64,000 nt of DNA. Origin: Parapedobacter soli. GTDB lineage: Bacteria > Bacteroidota > Bacteroidia > Sphingobacteriales > Sphingobacteriaceae. The position numbers and the translations under genes were made by a program. Positions 29,001 through 38,083 of this stretch are shown one piece after another (position 1 is the stretch's first letter; the number at the start of each line of letters is the position of its first letter). The notes beneath the pieces were generated by a model, which saw only the letters and a list, made by a program, of their open reading frames with translations, was not told the origin of the DNA and made no database searches. The stretch is from NCBI RefSeq assembly GCF_025460835.1, contig NZ_JAMXAY010000012.1, positions 1 through 64,000 on the forward strand, written 5' to 3'.

Positions 29001-29288
29001 AGCCACACAAATGCCCAGTACGTTTCGGATATCTATATCGAAGACGGCGATTACGTGAAGATACAGAACATCACCCTTGGATACGATATCAAGTCGCTGG
29101 TACCCAATATGCCACTCGGGCAAGCCCGGCTTTACGTTGCAGCGCAAAACCTGTATACATTTACCGGATACTCAGGCATGGACCCGGAAATCGGCTACGG
29201 TTACGACAGGGGTTGGGTATCGGGTATCGACCTTGGGTTCTACCCAAGTCCGCGGACCTTCCTCGTTGGGTTAAATGTTAAATTTTAA
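26064..29288 (+). CDS. SusC-like TonB-dependent transporter (pair 1)
   Basis: A 1074-residue outer-membrane transporter of the SusC family that imports oligosaccharides using TonB energy. A signal peptide (about 1-37) is followed by a carboxypeptidase-regulatory-like domain (VSGSVTDATGTPLAGVTV, 51-68), the linker LEELVVIGYGTQKKK near 133 that includes the TonB box, a plug domain with PLYVIDGV and a 22-strand barrel ending in VGLNVKF. No STN signalling domain is seen, so it is a transporter rather than an anti-sigma partner. The gene lies 33 bases after the epimerase and 11 before its SusD partner. Confidence 0.96.
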   Translation: MKSIFYKKTRDRLLQLATGCLVLALPVLGGTSRAYGNPITEVAPGNMVQHRVSGSVTDATGTPLAGVTVKEQSANTGTVTDNQGRYSLPVTAPNAILTFSYIGFITQEIVVGGQSIIDVTLAEDVNTLEELVVIGYGTQKKKLTTGATIQVKGEDLQKLSTSSVLGALQSQSPGVQITQSSGMPGQGFKVTIRGLGTIGSSSPLYVIDGVANGDINALNPSDIESIDVLKDAASAAIYGSRAANGVVLVTTKQGKAGKLTLSYDTYIGAQNAYKLPSLLTAKEYMQIQDERMFNEGLAPYDWATLIPNQYEQIMNGTWEGTNWLKTIHNDDALTQNHALNLIGGNEQSKFSLGYSFANQEGIFGKPVQPSSERHTVRFNSDHVIFKNNDFDIIKFGENITYTYNTTAGIGIGNIYWNDIHNMLVGNPLLPAYNSDGGYYDHASKVADGWALDGATANPLADMVYRRGQNRSKNHSLLANAYLEVQPIKNLKFRSNFGYRLSSYAYRQYTPAFQLSTTSQNAVDDISQSQGQGYNWILENTLAYSWDVKSNHNFDVVVGQAVERMGLGEDVGVTTSNSSFPGSWRNAWVINAQGYEGFIPTVSGEPWGDNVLASFFGRANYNYNETYMATLIMRADASSNFARGHRWGYFPSVAAGWVVTNEPFMESASSWANFFKLRASWGQNGNSAISPYQYLATISTDRKTGYYFGNNKNTLLNGAYPDVLPNPGISWETSEQLNIGFDARFINDKLGVVFDWYRKSTIDWLVQAPVLAIYGTNPPVINGGDIRNQGVELGLNWNDRKGDFSYGISINGAYNRNKVVRIDNGEGIIHGDANVISQGTTEMYRAQVGYPVGYFYGFKTEGIFQTAEQIADYRASSKGVLATAQPGDVIFADTNRDGAITDDDKVMIGNPHPDFTGGMNINFGYKGIDLSITATGAFGHQIAKSYRSFADSPLQNYTTEIFGRWHGEGTSNFLPRLTNGSHTNAQYVSDIYIEDGDYVKIQNITLGYDIKSLVPNMPLGQARLYVAAQNLYTFTGYSGMDPEIGYGYDRGWVSGIDLGFYPSPRTFLVGLNVKF

Positions 29289-29299
29289 ATTGCTGAACA

Positions 29300-30994
29300 A
29301 TGAAAAAGCTACTCTATATAATAGCCCTCGCCATCACGTTCTCAGGCTGTGAAAGCTTCCTGGATACCGAGAGCTACACGAAGAAAAATACGGGCAACTT
29401 CCCCATTACCGTGGCTGATGCCGAGCAGATGGTCACCGGTATCTATTCCACACTGAGCGCGGCCATATCCAATGTCCATAACACCCATTTCTATGTATCA
29501 GAGCTGGCTTCGGACGATCGGTTCGGGGGCGGTGGCGAAAACGACAGGGACATGCACGGGCTCGACCACCTCATGAATACCCAGCCCAACCGGTTCGAGT
29601 CGTACTGGACCGCCCGCTACCAAGGGATATACCGTGCCAATACGGCCATCGAAAACATCGATAAGGTAACCGGATGGCAGAACGATAACCAGCGGAGTCA
29701 ATTGCTGGGCGAAGCCCACTTCCTGAGGGCGCTGTTCTACTTTGAGTTATCCCAGATGTTCGGTGAAGTGCCTTTGGTTATCAAAACCGAAGCTGAGAAT
29801 CTGCCAAAATCTCCCGCTGACGCAACGTATGGCCAGATTGCTTACGACCTGCAGCAAGCCATTGCCCTGATGCCCGGTACGCCTTATACCAGTGTGGCTT
29901 CGGGACATGCCACCAAATGGGCGGCACAAGCACTGGCGGCACGTGTGTTCCTATTTTATACCGGTTATTACGGTAAATCGAGTTTGCCCGTAGCCAACGA
30001 CGGCGGCGAGATCAGCAAAGCACAGGTCATCGGTTGGCTGGAAGATTGCATAAGCAACAGTGGCCACGGACTGGTTTCGGATTTCCGCAACCTGTGGCCG
30101 TACACCAATGAATATACGGCGGCCGACTATGAGTATGTAACCGACAATGAATTGCAATGGGAAGGCGATGGCAACAAAGAGACCGTTTTTGCCGTCAAAT
30201 TCGGCACACTGGTAGACTGGGGCGACCAATACGTACTGGGTTACTCCAACCAGTACAACCTTCACTTCGGGCTTCGCTCAAACAACGGGCAAGCCGGAAC
30301 ATTTCCCTTTGGCCAGGGCTGGGGAGCCGGACCGGTAAACACAGCATTATGGCAAGCTTGGGCGCAGGCGGAACCAACGGATATCCGTAGGACGGGCTCA
30401 ATCATCAATGCCGAAACCGACCTGGACGATTACATTTATGGTGCCGATGCCCAAATGGAAGAAACAGGATTCTGGCAAAAGAAGTATGTCCCGATCACGG
30501 CCTATGATGATGGCAACCTGATCCCATCGTACGCCATTTTAAAGGATGCAGCACCCTCCGATTACCAGTTGGCACATACCCAAGACCTGGTACTGATCCG
30601 TTTTGCCGACGTGCTGCTCATGCACTCGGAGCTGTCAGAAGATGCCACGAATTTGAATAAGGTAAGGGCGCGCGTAAATCTCCCGGCAGTGGCATACTCA
30701 CTCGACGCATTGAAGCGGGAGCGCCGCTGGGAGCTGGCTTTCGAGGGCTTACGGTACTTTGACCTGATGCGTTGGCACGATGCGGCGGACGCACTGGCAG
30801 CCCAAGAAGGCGTAGCCATAAAAAACAAAGGCGTCGACACCCAGATGAAGGGCTTCGGCGGTGGCTACCGTGCACGTTTCGAAGCAACCGGAGGTTTCTG
30901 GCCCATCCCGCAGTCGCAAGTGCTGCTCTCTGAGGGTGTATTGGAACAAAATGCAGGCTGGGGTACAGCAGCAGACGAATTCCCCGGATGGTAA
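29300..30994 (+). CDS. SusD-like glycan-binding lipoprotein (pair 1)
   Basis: A 564-residue surface lipoprotein that caps its SusC transporter and binds glycan. The lipobox ends at C17 (AITFSGC). The N-terminal domain has YWTARYQGIYRANTAIENIDK and FLRALFYFELSQMFGEVPL, typical TPR-like SusD/RagB features. The C-terminal RERRWELAFEGLRYFDLMRWH is the strongest SusD signature. It ends in a FWPIPQSQVLLSEGVLEQNAGW tail. It follows the SusC gene at 11 bases. Ligand is inferred to be mannan oligosaccharide from the operon. Confidence 0.95.
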   Translation: MKKLLYIIALAITFSGCESFLDTESYTKKNTGNFPITVADAEQMVTGIYSTLSAAISNVHNTHFYVSELASDDRFGGGGENDRDMHGLDHLMNTQPNRFESYWTARYQGIYRANTAIENIDKVTGWQNDNQRSQLLGEAHFLRALFYFELSQMFGEVPLVIKTEAENLPKSPADATYGQIAYDLQQAIALMPGTPYTSVASGHATKWAAQALAARVFLFYTGYYGKSSLPVANDGGEISKAQVIGWLEDCISNSGHGLVSDFRNLWPYTNEYTAADYEYVTDNELQWEGDGNKETVFAVKFGTLVDWGDQYVLGYSNQYNLHFGLRSNNGQAGTFPFGQGWGAGPVNTALWQAWAQAEPTDIRRTGSIINAETDLDDYIYGADAQMEETGFWQKKYVPITAYDDGNLIPSYAILKDAAPSDYQLAHTQDLVLIRFADVLLMHSELSEDATNLNKVRARVNLPAVAYSLDALKRERRWELAFEGLRYFDLMRWHDAADALAAQEGVAIKNKGVDTQMKGFGGGYRARFEATGGFWPIPQSQVLLSEGVLEQNAGWGTAADEFPGW

Positions 30995-31014
30995 CAATTT
31001 AAAATCCAAAGAAA

Positions 31015-31848
31015 ATGAAACGATTCATCATATATATTGCGCTGTTGGTTACGACAGCATACACGGCCTGCGATCCCATCGAAAACAGGCTTGATATCGG
31101 CGGAGCCATTACGGCCGAAGAGCTGAACATCACGGCCACACCGATTGTGGTCGGCGGAAAGAATTCGAACAAAGTAGTATTAGACAACAAAAGTCCGGTG
31201 CTTTCCTCCTGGGACTATGGCGTGGGCGTAACCCAAAAGAAAACCGACACCGTATTGCTGGTGGTAACCGGCGAAAACGAAATCACATTTACAGGGCTCA
31301 ATGCCGATGGCACGAAAATCACCAAGACGCTGAACGTGCAGATCGACGAGCTCACGTATGAAGTGCCCCTCGAATGGGGCTACCTCACCGGGGGGAGCGA
31401 AAAGGAATGGACGTGGGACGTCAACCAATCGGGTGTGTGGGGCAACGGCGGCTATATGGGCAACAACGCCCCCGCATGGTGGGTGCTTCCTGTCGACCAA
31501 ATCGATGGCCAGGCCCCGGGAGAAGGTGCCGGTGCAAAAATGATATTCTCGTTAAGCGGTGCAAAATTAACGAAGGTGAAAGCCGATGGCAGCACCCAAA
31601 CGGGCACCTTCTCGTTCGACCTCACCAAGGTAATCACGCTGGATAACGGCGATGTGTGGGCAAAAGGCAAGCTGAGCACCAAGGGTGTCACCGTGCTGTG
31701 CGGCATCTCGCCCAACGAGGGAGGAGCGCCCGTATATGAGTATGATATCCTACTGCTCGACAACGGCAACATGGTGCTGAGTTACCCCGAGCCGGGTGTC
31801 GGACCATGGGGTACCGCTTGGTTCTGGATGTTCAGTGCCGTCGACTAA
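31015..31848 (+). CDS. Lipoprotein in SusE position, probable glycan-binding
   Basis: A 277-residue predicted lipoprotein with a lipobox ending at C19 (TTAYTAC). I do not recognise its family. Residues 25-115 look like an immunoglobulin/PKD-like beta-sandwich (NKVVLDNKSPVLSSWDYG and a DGTKITKTLNVQID strand). The C-terminal half is rich in tryptophan and glycine (EKEWTWDVNQSGVWGNGGYMG, and WGTAWFWMFSAVD at the end), suggesting a sugar-binding sandwich. It follows SusD by 20 bases and is last before a hairpin terminator. Position and composition fit a SusE/SusF-like surface glycan-binding protein. Confidence 0.7.
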   Translation: MKRFIIYIALLVTTAYTACDPIENRLDIGGAITAEELNITATPIVVGGKNSNKVVLDNKSPVLSSWDYGVGVTQKKTDTVLLVVTGENEITFTGLNADGTKITKTLNVQIDELTYEVPLEWGYLTGGSEKEWTWDVNQSGVWGNGGYMGNNAPAWWVLPVDQIDGQAPGEGAGAKMIFSLSGAKLTKVKADGSTQTGTFSFDLTKVITLDNGDVWAKGKLSTKGVTVLCGISPNEGGAPVYEYDILLLDNGNMVLSYPEPGVGPWGTAWFWMFSAVD

Positions 31849-31872
31849 GCACGGGATACCCGAATTATTTTA

Positions 31873-31905
31873 CGGGGGCATAAATCCATGCCCCCGCTTT
31901 TTTTA
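31873..31905 (+). terminator. Intrinsic terminator after the first mannan operon
   Basis: The inverted repeat CGGGGGCAT (31873-31881) and ATGCCCCCG (31888-31896) encloses a 6-base loop and runs into a C then eight T residues. It starts 25 bases after the lipoprotein stop and separates the two transcription units of the mannan locus. Confidence 0.9.
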
Positions 31906-31977
31906 TCCTCAGGCAGCCATGTCTTTTTTTCATAACAATAAGCTAAAATAGTATTAATCAAATAGTAGAAATAAACG

Positions 31978-31985
31978 TACTTTTG
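31978..31985 (+). promoter_or_regulatory. -7 promoter box of the second SusC/D unit
   Basis: TACTTTTG matches TAnnTTTG and ends 31 bases before the SusC ATG at 32016, downstream of the terminator. There is no clear TTTG at the right distance upstream. Confidence 0.5.
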
Positions 31986-32015
31986 ATTATAGTATAACCA
32001 CCAATTTTTAACCTC

Positions 32016-35000
32016 ATGATTCCACATTTATCAAAAAATGCCGGACTGCTCTTCGTAATGCTAGCTATCGCACAGCTCGTGGTTGGCCAAAACAGCAACC
32101 AACTACAGGTGAGCGGTACCGTAAGGGAGGTGTCCGGCACCACGCTGTCGGGCGTATCGGTAACCGTGAAGGGCAGCACCCAGTCTGCCGCTACCGGAAA
32201 TGACGGCAGCTACCGAATAGCCGTGCCCTCCCAAGAGGCGGTGCTGGTTTTTTCGTACCTCGGCATGCAAACGTTGGAAGAGCCTGTAGGCAACCGCCGG
32301 GTTATCGACGTACGCCTGCAACCTGCCACGTCTTCATTGAATGAGGTGGTTGTCATCGGGTACGGCACCAACAAGCGCGGTAACCTCACCAGCGCACAGA
32401 CAACCATCAGCGCTGACGACATCGGCCGCACGGTGAACACCACCATCGAGCAGGCCATACAAGGGCGTGCCGCGGGCGTGTATATCACCCAGAACTCGGG
32501 GCAGCCCGGTGGCGGCATATCGGTCAATATCCGCGGCATAAACTCCATAAATGGCACCAACGAACCCCTTTATGTGATCGATGGCGTACAGGTGGCAGGC
32601 CAGGCCGTATCGTTCGGCGAGCAGAGCTCCTCTAACCCACTGGCTGGATTGAATCCGGCCGACATCGAAGACATCCAGGTGCTCCAAGGCCCCTCGGCAA
32701 CCGCCATATACGGGTCGCGAGCCACAAACGGGGTACTGCTCATTACCACCAAGCGCGGAAAAGCGGGGCAGACAAAAATAGACTACAGCGGCCAATACAC
32801 CGTTCAAACCGGCCCGCCGCGCATGGATGTGATGAACCTACGCCAATACGCCCAAATGGTAAACGAATACCATGCAATCGCCGGTGGCGAAACACCGTTG
32901 GAGTTCCTCGACCCCACACTGCTGGGCGAAGGTACCGACTGGCAGGATGCCCTATTCCGGAACGCACCGATGCACAAGCACCAGCTGAGCCTGAGCGGTG
33001 GTGGCGACCGCCTTACCTACTACCTATCGGGCGAATACATGGACCAGGAAGGCATCGCCGCAGGCTCGGGGTTCGAGCGGTACGGCAGCCGCCTCAATGT
33101 GGATGCGAAACCGCGGACCTGGCTCTCCCTGGGTGCCAATATCAGCTTCAGCCAAACGGATGAAAGCCTTACCACCAGCCAGGAAAACATCATTTCAAAT
33201 GCGCTGCGGCTCACCCCCCAAATACCCGTGAAGAATCTCGACGGCTCCTGGGGCGGTGGCGACGACTATAACGGCGCAAACCAATTTGCACCGGTAAACC
33301 CGCTGGCAATCGCCGCCCTAACCACCAACGACCTGACGCGAAGGCAATTCCTGGGCGGCATAAACCTGGGTATCGATATCATCGAGGGCCTGCAATTCAG
33401 GACATCCTTCAACACGAATTTCGGCTTTTCAAACTCAAGCTACTACATCCCCGTCTACAAAATCGGATGGGCAGAAAACGCCACCGCTTCGTTGCAGAGC
33501 CGCGGCAACCTCAATACGTACTGGAATTGGAACCAGCTACTCGAATACAACAAACAGTTTGGCAAACACCACCTCAACGTGATGGCCACCCACGAGGCGC
33601 AGGCGTCAACCTGGAAGAACCTCGGTGGCCGCCGCACCGGGTTCCTTACGGACGATATCCTCGACTTGGAAGCGGGCGACCCACTCACGGCCTCGGCCAC
33701 AGGCGGATCCGGTGAATGGGGCATGGAGTCATACCTCGGCCGCGTTAACTACAACTACGACGACCGTTATATCGTATCGGGAACCATACGTACCGACGGA
33801 TCGGTCAACTTCGGCAATGAAAATAAATGGGGGGTATTCCCATCGCTATCCGCAGCGTGGCGCCTGTCGCAGGAAGACTTTTTCAACGTGCCCGCCATCA
33901 GTGAACTGAAACTCCGGTTCGAAACCGGTACCACCGGCAACCAAGGGGGCAGCGGCTACATCTATTCACCCATGGCACCGGGAGCTACGCCCACCGGCAC
34001 CGGGTTCTTGCCCAGCCGCTACAACAACCCCGGACTGCAGTGGGAAGAAACGCTGACCAACAATTTCGGCATCAACATCGGTCTGTTGAAAAACCGCATT
34101 GAGCTGGAGGCCGATTACTACATCAAAAAGACGGACAACCTCTTAATGGAAAACCCGCTGCCGTGGTATATGGGTACCAACGGCGTAGGTGCCGTGGCCG
34201 CCCCGCAGGTAAATATCGGTGCACTCGAGAACAAAGGCTGGGGCATTACGCTGAATACGGTCAACATCCAGAACGAAGCATTCACCTGGGCCACCAACTT
34301 CAACATATCCGGGTTCAAAACCACCATCAAAAAGTTCTATTCCGACGCTGCCCAGATCAACCGTACATCGTGGTGGCTGGATGATTGGACACAGCAATCG
34401 GTGGTGGGCTTGGCCCCGTGGCAGTTCCTCGGCTACATCGAAGAAGGCATATTCCAGTCGGTCGACGAAATCGAGAAGAGCGCTGTACCGGCCGACAACA
34501 ACGGCGATCGGCTGCCCACCAATGAAAGTAATATCTGGGTGGGCGACGTGAAGTTCAAAGACATCAGCGGCCCCGACGGCACGCCCGACGGCATCATAGA
34601 CGTGTACGACCAGACGTTCATCGGCAACCCTTATCCGAAATTTTTTGCCGGCTTAACCAACTCTTTCTCCTACAAAGGATTTGACCTCAGCATTTTGCTC
34701 ACCGGTGCATTTGGCAATGACATCTACAACTACATCGCGAGGGTAAGCTCCAATCCGAACAACATCAACTTGAGCCGGAACCTGATGGTTAACGCGATGG
34801 ACTATGCGCGCCCTATCGTTGGGGACGGCGGTACGGTGAGGCTGGAAAATCCCGAAACGAACGTGGCGCGTATTTCGTTGGGGCCCAACGGCAACTACGC
34901 CCGCCATACCGACAAATGGGTGGAAGATGGTTCATACATCCGCATCAAGAACGTTGCCCTGGGCTATAACCTGCCAGCAACGATATTGTCAAAGCTGAAA

Positions 35001-35192
35001 GTCATACAGCAGGTGCGGGTAGCATTCAGTGCCCAGAATGTGGCCACGTTTACCAAATATAGCGGGTTCGACCCCGAAGTGGGGGCCTACGTAGGCCGCG
35101 ATGCCAGCAACCAGAACCAGGCTATTGGCCTCGATTTCGGCCGTTACCCGCTAACGCCCATCTACACATTTAGTTTAGGAATGAGTTTCTAA
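32016..35192 (+). CDS. SusC-like TonB-dependent transporter (pair 2)
   Basis: A 1058-residue SusC-family outer-membrane transporter. Signal peptide to about residue 25 (AQLVVGQ), then a carboxypeptidase-regulatory-like domain (VSGTVREVSGTTLSGVSV), the SLNEVVVIGYGTNKRG linker near residue 107, and a plug with EPLYVIDGVQVAG and SATAIYGSRATNGV. The barrel ends in IYTFSLGMSF with the terminal phenylalanine. Sequence around the plug differs clearly from the first SusC in this locus, so this is not a recent duplicate. It is followed at 11 bases by its SusD. A different chain length or branched mannan is a plausible substrate. Confidence 0.96.
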   Translation: MIPHLSKNAGLLFVMLAIAQLVVGQNSNQLQVSGTVREVSGTTLSGVSVTVKGSTQSAATGNDGSYRIAVPSQEAVLVFSYLGMQTLEEPVGNRRVIDVRLQPATSSLNEVVVIGYGTNKRGNLTSAQTTISADDIGRTVNTTIEQAIQGRAAGVYITQNSGQPGGGISVNIRGINSINGTNEPLYVIDGVQVAGQAVSFGEQSSSNPLAGLNPADIEDIQVLQGPSATAIYGSRATNGVLLITTKRGKAGQTKIDYSGQYTVQTGPPRMDVMNLRQYAQMVNEYHAIAGGETPLEFLDPTLLGEGTDWQDALFRNAPMHKHQLSLSGGGDRLTYYLSGEYMDQEGIAAGSGFERYGSRLNVDAKPRTWLSLGANISFSQTDESLTTSQENIISNALRLTPQIPVKNLDGSWGGGDDYNGANQFAPVNPLAIAALTTNDLTRRQFLGGINLGIDIIEGLQFRTSFNTNFGFSNSSYYIPVYKIGWAENATASLQSRGNLNTYWNWNQLLEYNKQFGKHHLNVMATHEAQASTWKNLGGRRTGFLTDDILDLEAGDPLTASATGGSGEWGMESYLGRVNYNYDDRYIVSGTIRTDGSVNFGNENKWGVFPSLSAAWRLSQEDFFNVPAISELKLRFETGTTGNQGGSGYIYSPMAPGATPTGTGFLPSRYNNPGLQWEETLTNNFGINIGLLKNRIELEADYYIKKTDNLLMENPLPWYMGTNGVGAVAAPQVNIGALENKGWGITLNTVNIQNEAFTWATNFNISGFKTTIKKFYSDAAQINRTSWWLDDWTQQSVVGLAPWQFLGYIEEGIFQSVDEIEKSAVPADNNGDRLPTNESNIWVGDVKFKDISGPDGTPDGIIDVYDQTFIGNPYPKFFAGLTNSFSYKGFDLSILLTGAFGNDIYNYIARVSSNPNNINLSRNLMVNAMDYARPIVGDGGTVRLENPETNVARISLGPNGNYARHTDKWVEDGSYIRIKNVALGYNLPATILSKLKVIQQVRVAFSAQNVATFTKYSGFDPEVGAYVGRDASNQNQAIGLDFGRYPLTPIYTFSLGMSF

Positions 35193-35203
35193 AGATCATA
35201 ACC

Positions 35204-36880
35204 ATGACACATACAAAGCGCATTTATATAGGCACGTTACTGATAGGCACTTTAATCGCATCTGCGGGCTGTAGCAACAGCTTCCTGGAAAAGCCACCCA
35301 CGGACGCCATCGTTGATGCGAATTTTTACAAGACCGACGACCAAGTGCTTGCCGCTACCGCACTGCTGTATAGCAAGGTGTGGTTTGATTACAACGATAA
35401 AGCCTCATACAACCTGGGCGACTTCCGGGCAGGGACTGCTTTTTCCGCGTGGAACGATCGCGGCAACGTGTTGTTCAACACCACGGGCGACACCCCCGAA
35501 AACGGCACCGCTTGGCGGTCGTTTTTCATCGTGGTGGGCCAATCTAACCTTGCCATCCAAAACATCATGAAGTACGCCGGTGATGGCGTTTCGGCTGATG
35601 TGAAACGGATAGCCCTCGCCGAAGCCCGGTTTATGCGGGCCCTGGCCTATCGGTTCCTCGTGATGAACTGGGGTGCAGTACCCATCATCGAGAACAACAT
35701 CACCCTGCTGGCCGACACCACCGCACAGCGCAACACGCCGGAAAGCGTATGGCGATTTATCACCAACGAAATGCGGGCCGCAGCTGAGGACCTTCCGGAA
35801 ACACCCCTGCGCCCGGGGAGGCTCACCAAATGGTCGGCAGAAGGTATGCTCGCCCGTTTCTACCTCACCCGTGCGGGGGTCGCTTCGGGTGGCTCCGGTA
35901 CGCGCGACCAAGTATTCCTCGACAGCGCCAAATATTATGCCGAGCGGGTGATCAACCTCAGCGGTGCCTCCCTGCTCAACAGCTATGCCGATCTATTCCT
36001 ATATCCGTACGACAACAATGCGGAATCGCTGTTTTCCCTGCAATGGACCTATTCGCCGGGTGCGTGGGGCACCCAGAATTCGACCCCTGCTTACCTGGCT
36101 TACAGTGGCGACATCGCCAATGGCGACGGCTGGGGTGGCGACAAAGGCGCCACGTGGTGGATGATATCGATGTATGACGGCATCAAGGCAACCGAAGAAG
36201 GCATGGAAGGCCGCACGCTGGACCAACGGCTCAAAGCCACCTTCATGCTGCCCGGCAGCCACTATGCGGAAATCACGCAGTCCATTCCCGGCGGAAAACA
36301 GGAGCTGATATTCCCGTTCACCGGCACAGACAACAACTTCCTGTCCGTCAAGAAGTACGTCACCGGCAAAGCTGAAGATGTAGGCGGGCAGGCCGCATCG
36401 CAAAACTATGGACACGACACCTACATGCAGCGCCTCGCCGAAATTTACCTGATTTATGCCGAGGCTGTATTGGGCAACCAGGCATCCACCACAGACCCCA
36501 CGGCGGTTGAATACTTCAACAAGGTACGCATGCGGTCGGGCCTGCCGGCATTCGAAGACCCGCTTACGTTGGACGTCATCCTGAAAGAGCGCTTCGTCGA
36601 GTTCGCCATGGAAGGCATGGCGTGGTATGACCTCGTAAGCTTGCACTATTACAATCCGCAAAAGGCATATGACATCCTGAATACGCAAGACCGCGGACTG
36701 TTTTTCACGGTGCCCAACCAGATGCCCAGTCCGACATCGTGGACGTTTACCAAGACGACCTGGTTTACCGAGCGCAACATCACGGCCAATAGTGGCAACT
36801 TCCTGCTGCCCATCCCTACAGCCGAATTGAGCCAGGCGCCCAACCTCCGCAAACCGGCAGTCGATTATTTCAACAACTAG
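35204..36880 (+). CDS. SusD-like glycan-binding lipoprotein (pair 2)
   Basis: A 558-residue SusD/RagB lipoprotein with a lipobox at C23 (LIASAGC). It shows EARFMRALAYRFLVMNWGAVPIIE near residue 140, typical of the TPR region, and a C-terminal LKERFVEFAMEGMAWYDLVSLHYYNP, the SusD signature. It ends LLPIPTAELSQAPNLRKPAVDY. It partners the transporter 11 bases upstream and precedes two IPT-domain glycan-binding lipoproteins. It should sit on the cell surface as the lid of the SusC barrel. Confidence 0.94.
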   Translation: MTHTKRIYIGTLLIGTLIASAGCSNSFLEKPPTDAIVDANFYKTDDQVLAATALLYSKVWFDYNDKASYNLGDFRAGTAFSAWNDRGNVLFNTTGDTPENGTAWRSFFIVVGQSNLAIQNIMKYAGDGVSADVKRIALAEARFMRALAYRFLVMNWGAVPIIENNITLLADTTAQRNTPESVWRFITNEMRAAAEDLPETPLRPGRLTKWSAEGMLARFYLTRAGVASGGSGTRDQVFLDSAKYYAERVINLSGASLLNSYADLFLYPYDNNAESLFSLQWTYSPGAWGTQNSTPAYLAYSGDIANGDGWGGDKGATWWMISMYDGIKATEEGMEGRTLDQRLKATFMLPGSHYAEITQSIPGGKQELIFPFTGTDNNFLSVKKYVTGKAEDVGGQAASQNYGHDTYMQRLAEIYLIYAEAVLGNQASTTDPTAVEYFNKVRMRSGLPAFEDPLTLDVILKERFVEFAMEGMAWYDLVSLHYYNPQKAYDILNTQDRGLFFTVPNQMPSPTSWTFTKTTWFTERNITANSGNFLLPIPTAELSQAPNLRKPAVDYFNN

Positions 36881-36891
36881 CTCACCCCAAC

Positions 36892-38064
36892 ATGGAAAAG
36901 AAGATGAAATCCTTATATAAATCCATCCTGTTCCTTGCCTTTGCCGCCATGGTGGCCGGCAGTTACAGTGCCTGTACGAAGAGCGATGCCGGCGGCGAGC
37001 CGCGCATCCGCTATATCCGTATTACCGATCCGGCATCTGCCGATTCGCTGCTGATCGGCGGCTACCAGGCCAACCTGATTGCCATTGTAGGCGAGAACCT
37101 GGGCAGCGCCACTGAGATCTGGTTCAACGACCAGCCTGCGGTACTCACTTCGACATACATTACCAGTACGTCAATCCTGGTCAGCATACCCAGTGAAGTG
37201 CCCGTAGACATCACCAACACCATGCGTATCGTGTTTGCCAACGGGCATGTGCTGGAACACGAGTTCGAGGTGCTGATCAGCGAGCCGCTCCTCCTCTCGA
37301 TGGATAATGAGTACACCTTGGCCGGTGATGTGGCTACCATACGTGGCAATTACTTTTACCCGCCACTCACGGTAACCTTTAGCGGTGGTGCCATCGGTGA
37401 GGTGGTATCGGTGGATGACGACCTCCTCCAGGTACGTATACCGGAAGGAGCACAGCCCGGGCCGATCACGGTGGCCACAAACTTCGGGCAAACGCCTTCC
37501 GACTTCTGGTTCAGGGACAGCCGGAATATCATCCTCAGCAGCGACCCGTTCACCGGCTGGTGGAATGCCGCATTTGTGGTAAGCGACCCGGCAGCCAGTG
37601 ACCCTCCCGCCATCAACGGCAACTATATTCGGGTAACCCGCGCTATTTCCGCATGGGCTTGGACAGAAGTGGCAGGCGGCCCGGCCAGCGCCATGGGCGA
37701 CGTCAGCAAAAACCTGCCCGACGAGGCCATTACCAAGCCCGAAAAATATTACCTCAAGTTTGAGATCAATACGTTGAAGCCTTACGACAACAACATGATC
37801 AAATTCAACTTCGGCCTGCCCGGTGAGGTAAACGATGCCTACCAGTGGGCCCCGCCCTTCGATACCGGCGGGAAGTGGCAAACGGTAGCCATCCCATTCG
37901 AAACGATTATCCAAAGCTATAAGGACCTCGGGGTCACCCCCGTGGTCAATCCCGATGGCTATTGGACCCGGATACTGATCCACGGCCCCGGTGATCTGGA
38001 TTGTGACATCGCGTTTGACAATTTCCGCGTTGTGCCGAAAATCGATGAAAACAAAAGCGAATGA
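36892..38064 (+). CDS. IPT/TIG-domain surface glycan-binding protein
   Basis: A 390-residue lipoprotein with a lipobox at C28 (GSYSAC); a start at the second ATG (codon 5) would also serve. Two IPT/TIG immunoglobulin-like repeats follow (about 40-125 and 126-210; GENLGSATEIWFNDQPA and RGNYFYPPLTVTF). A C-terminal beta-sandwich of about 170 residues contains many tryptophans. The plan matches the SGBP-B family known from xyloglucan loci, which presents glycan at the cell surface. It lies 11 bases after SusD. The ligand is presumably mannan or glucomannan. Confidence 0.85.
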   Translation: MEKKMKSLYKSILFLAFAAMVAGSYSACTKSDAGGEPRIRYIRITDPASADSLLIGGYQANLIAIVGENLGSATEIWFNDQPAVLTSTYITSTSILVSIPSEVPVDITNTMRIVFANGHVLEHEFEVLISEPLLLSMDNEYTLAGDVATIRGNYFYPPLTVTFSGGAIGEVVSVDDDLLQVRIPEGAQPGPITVATNFGQTPSDFWFRDSRNIILSSDPFTGWWNAAFVVSDPAASDPPAINGNYIRVTRAISAWAWTEVAGGPASAMGDVSKNLPDEAITKPEKYYLKFEINTLKPYDNNMIKFNFGLPGEVNDAYQWAPPFDTGGKWQTVAIPFETIIQSYKDLGVTPVVNPDGYWTRILIHGPGDLDCDIAFDNFRVVPKIDENKSE

Positions 38065-38083
38065 CACCTAAAACACAAAGACA

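Noticed and set aside
28248-29147. Minus-strand frame of 299 codons opposite SusC
   Set aside because: It is a shadow of the SusC barrel coding sequence, with no plausible start or partner gene.
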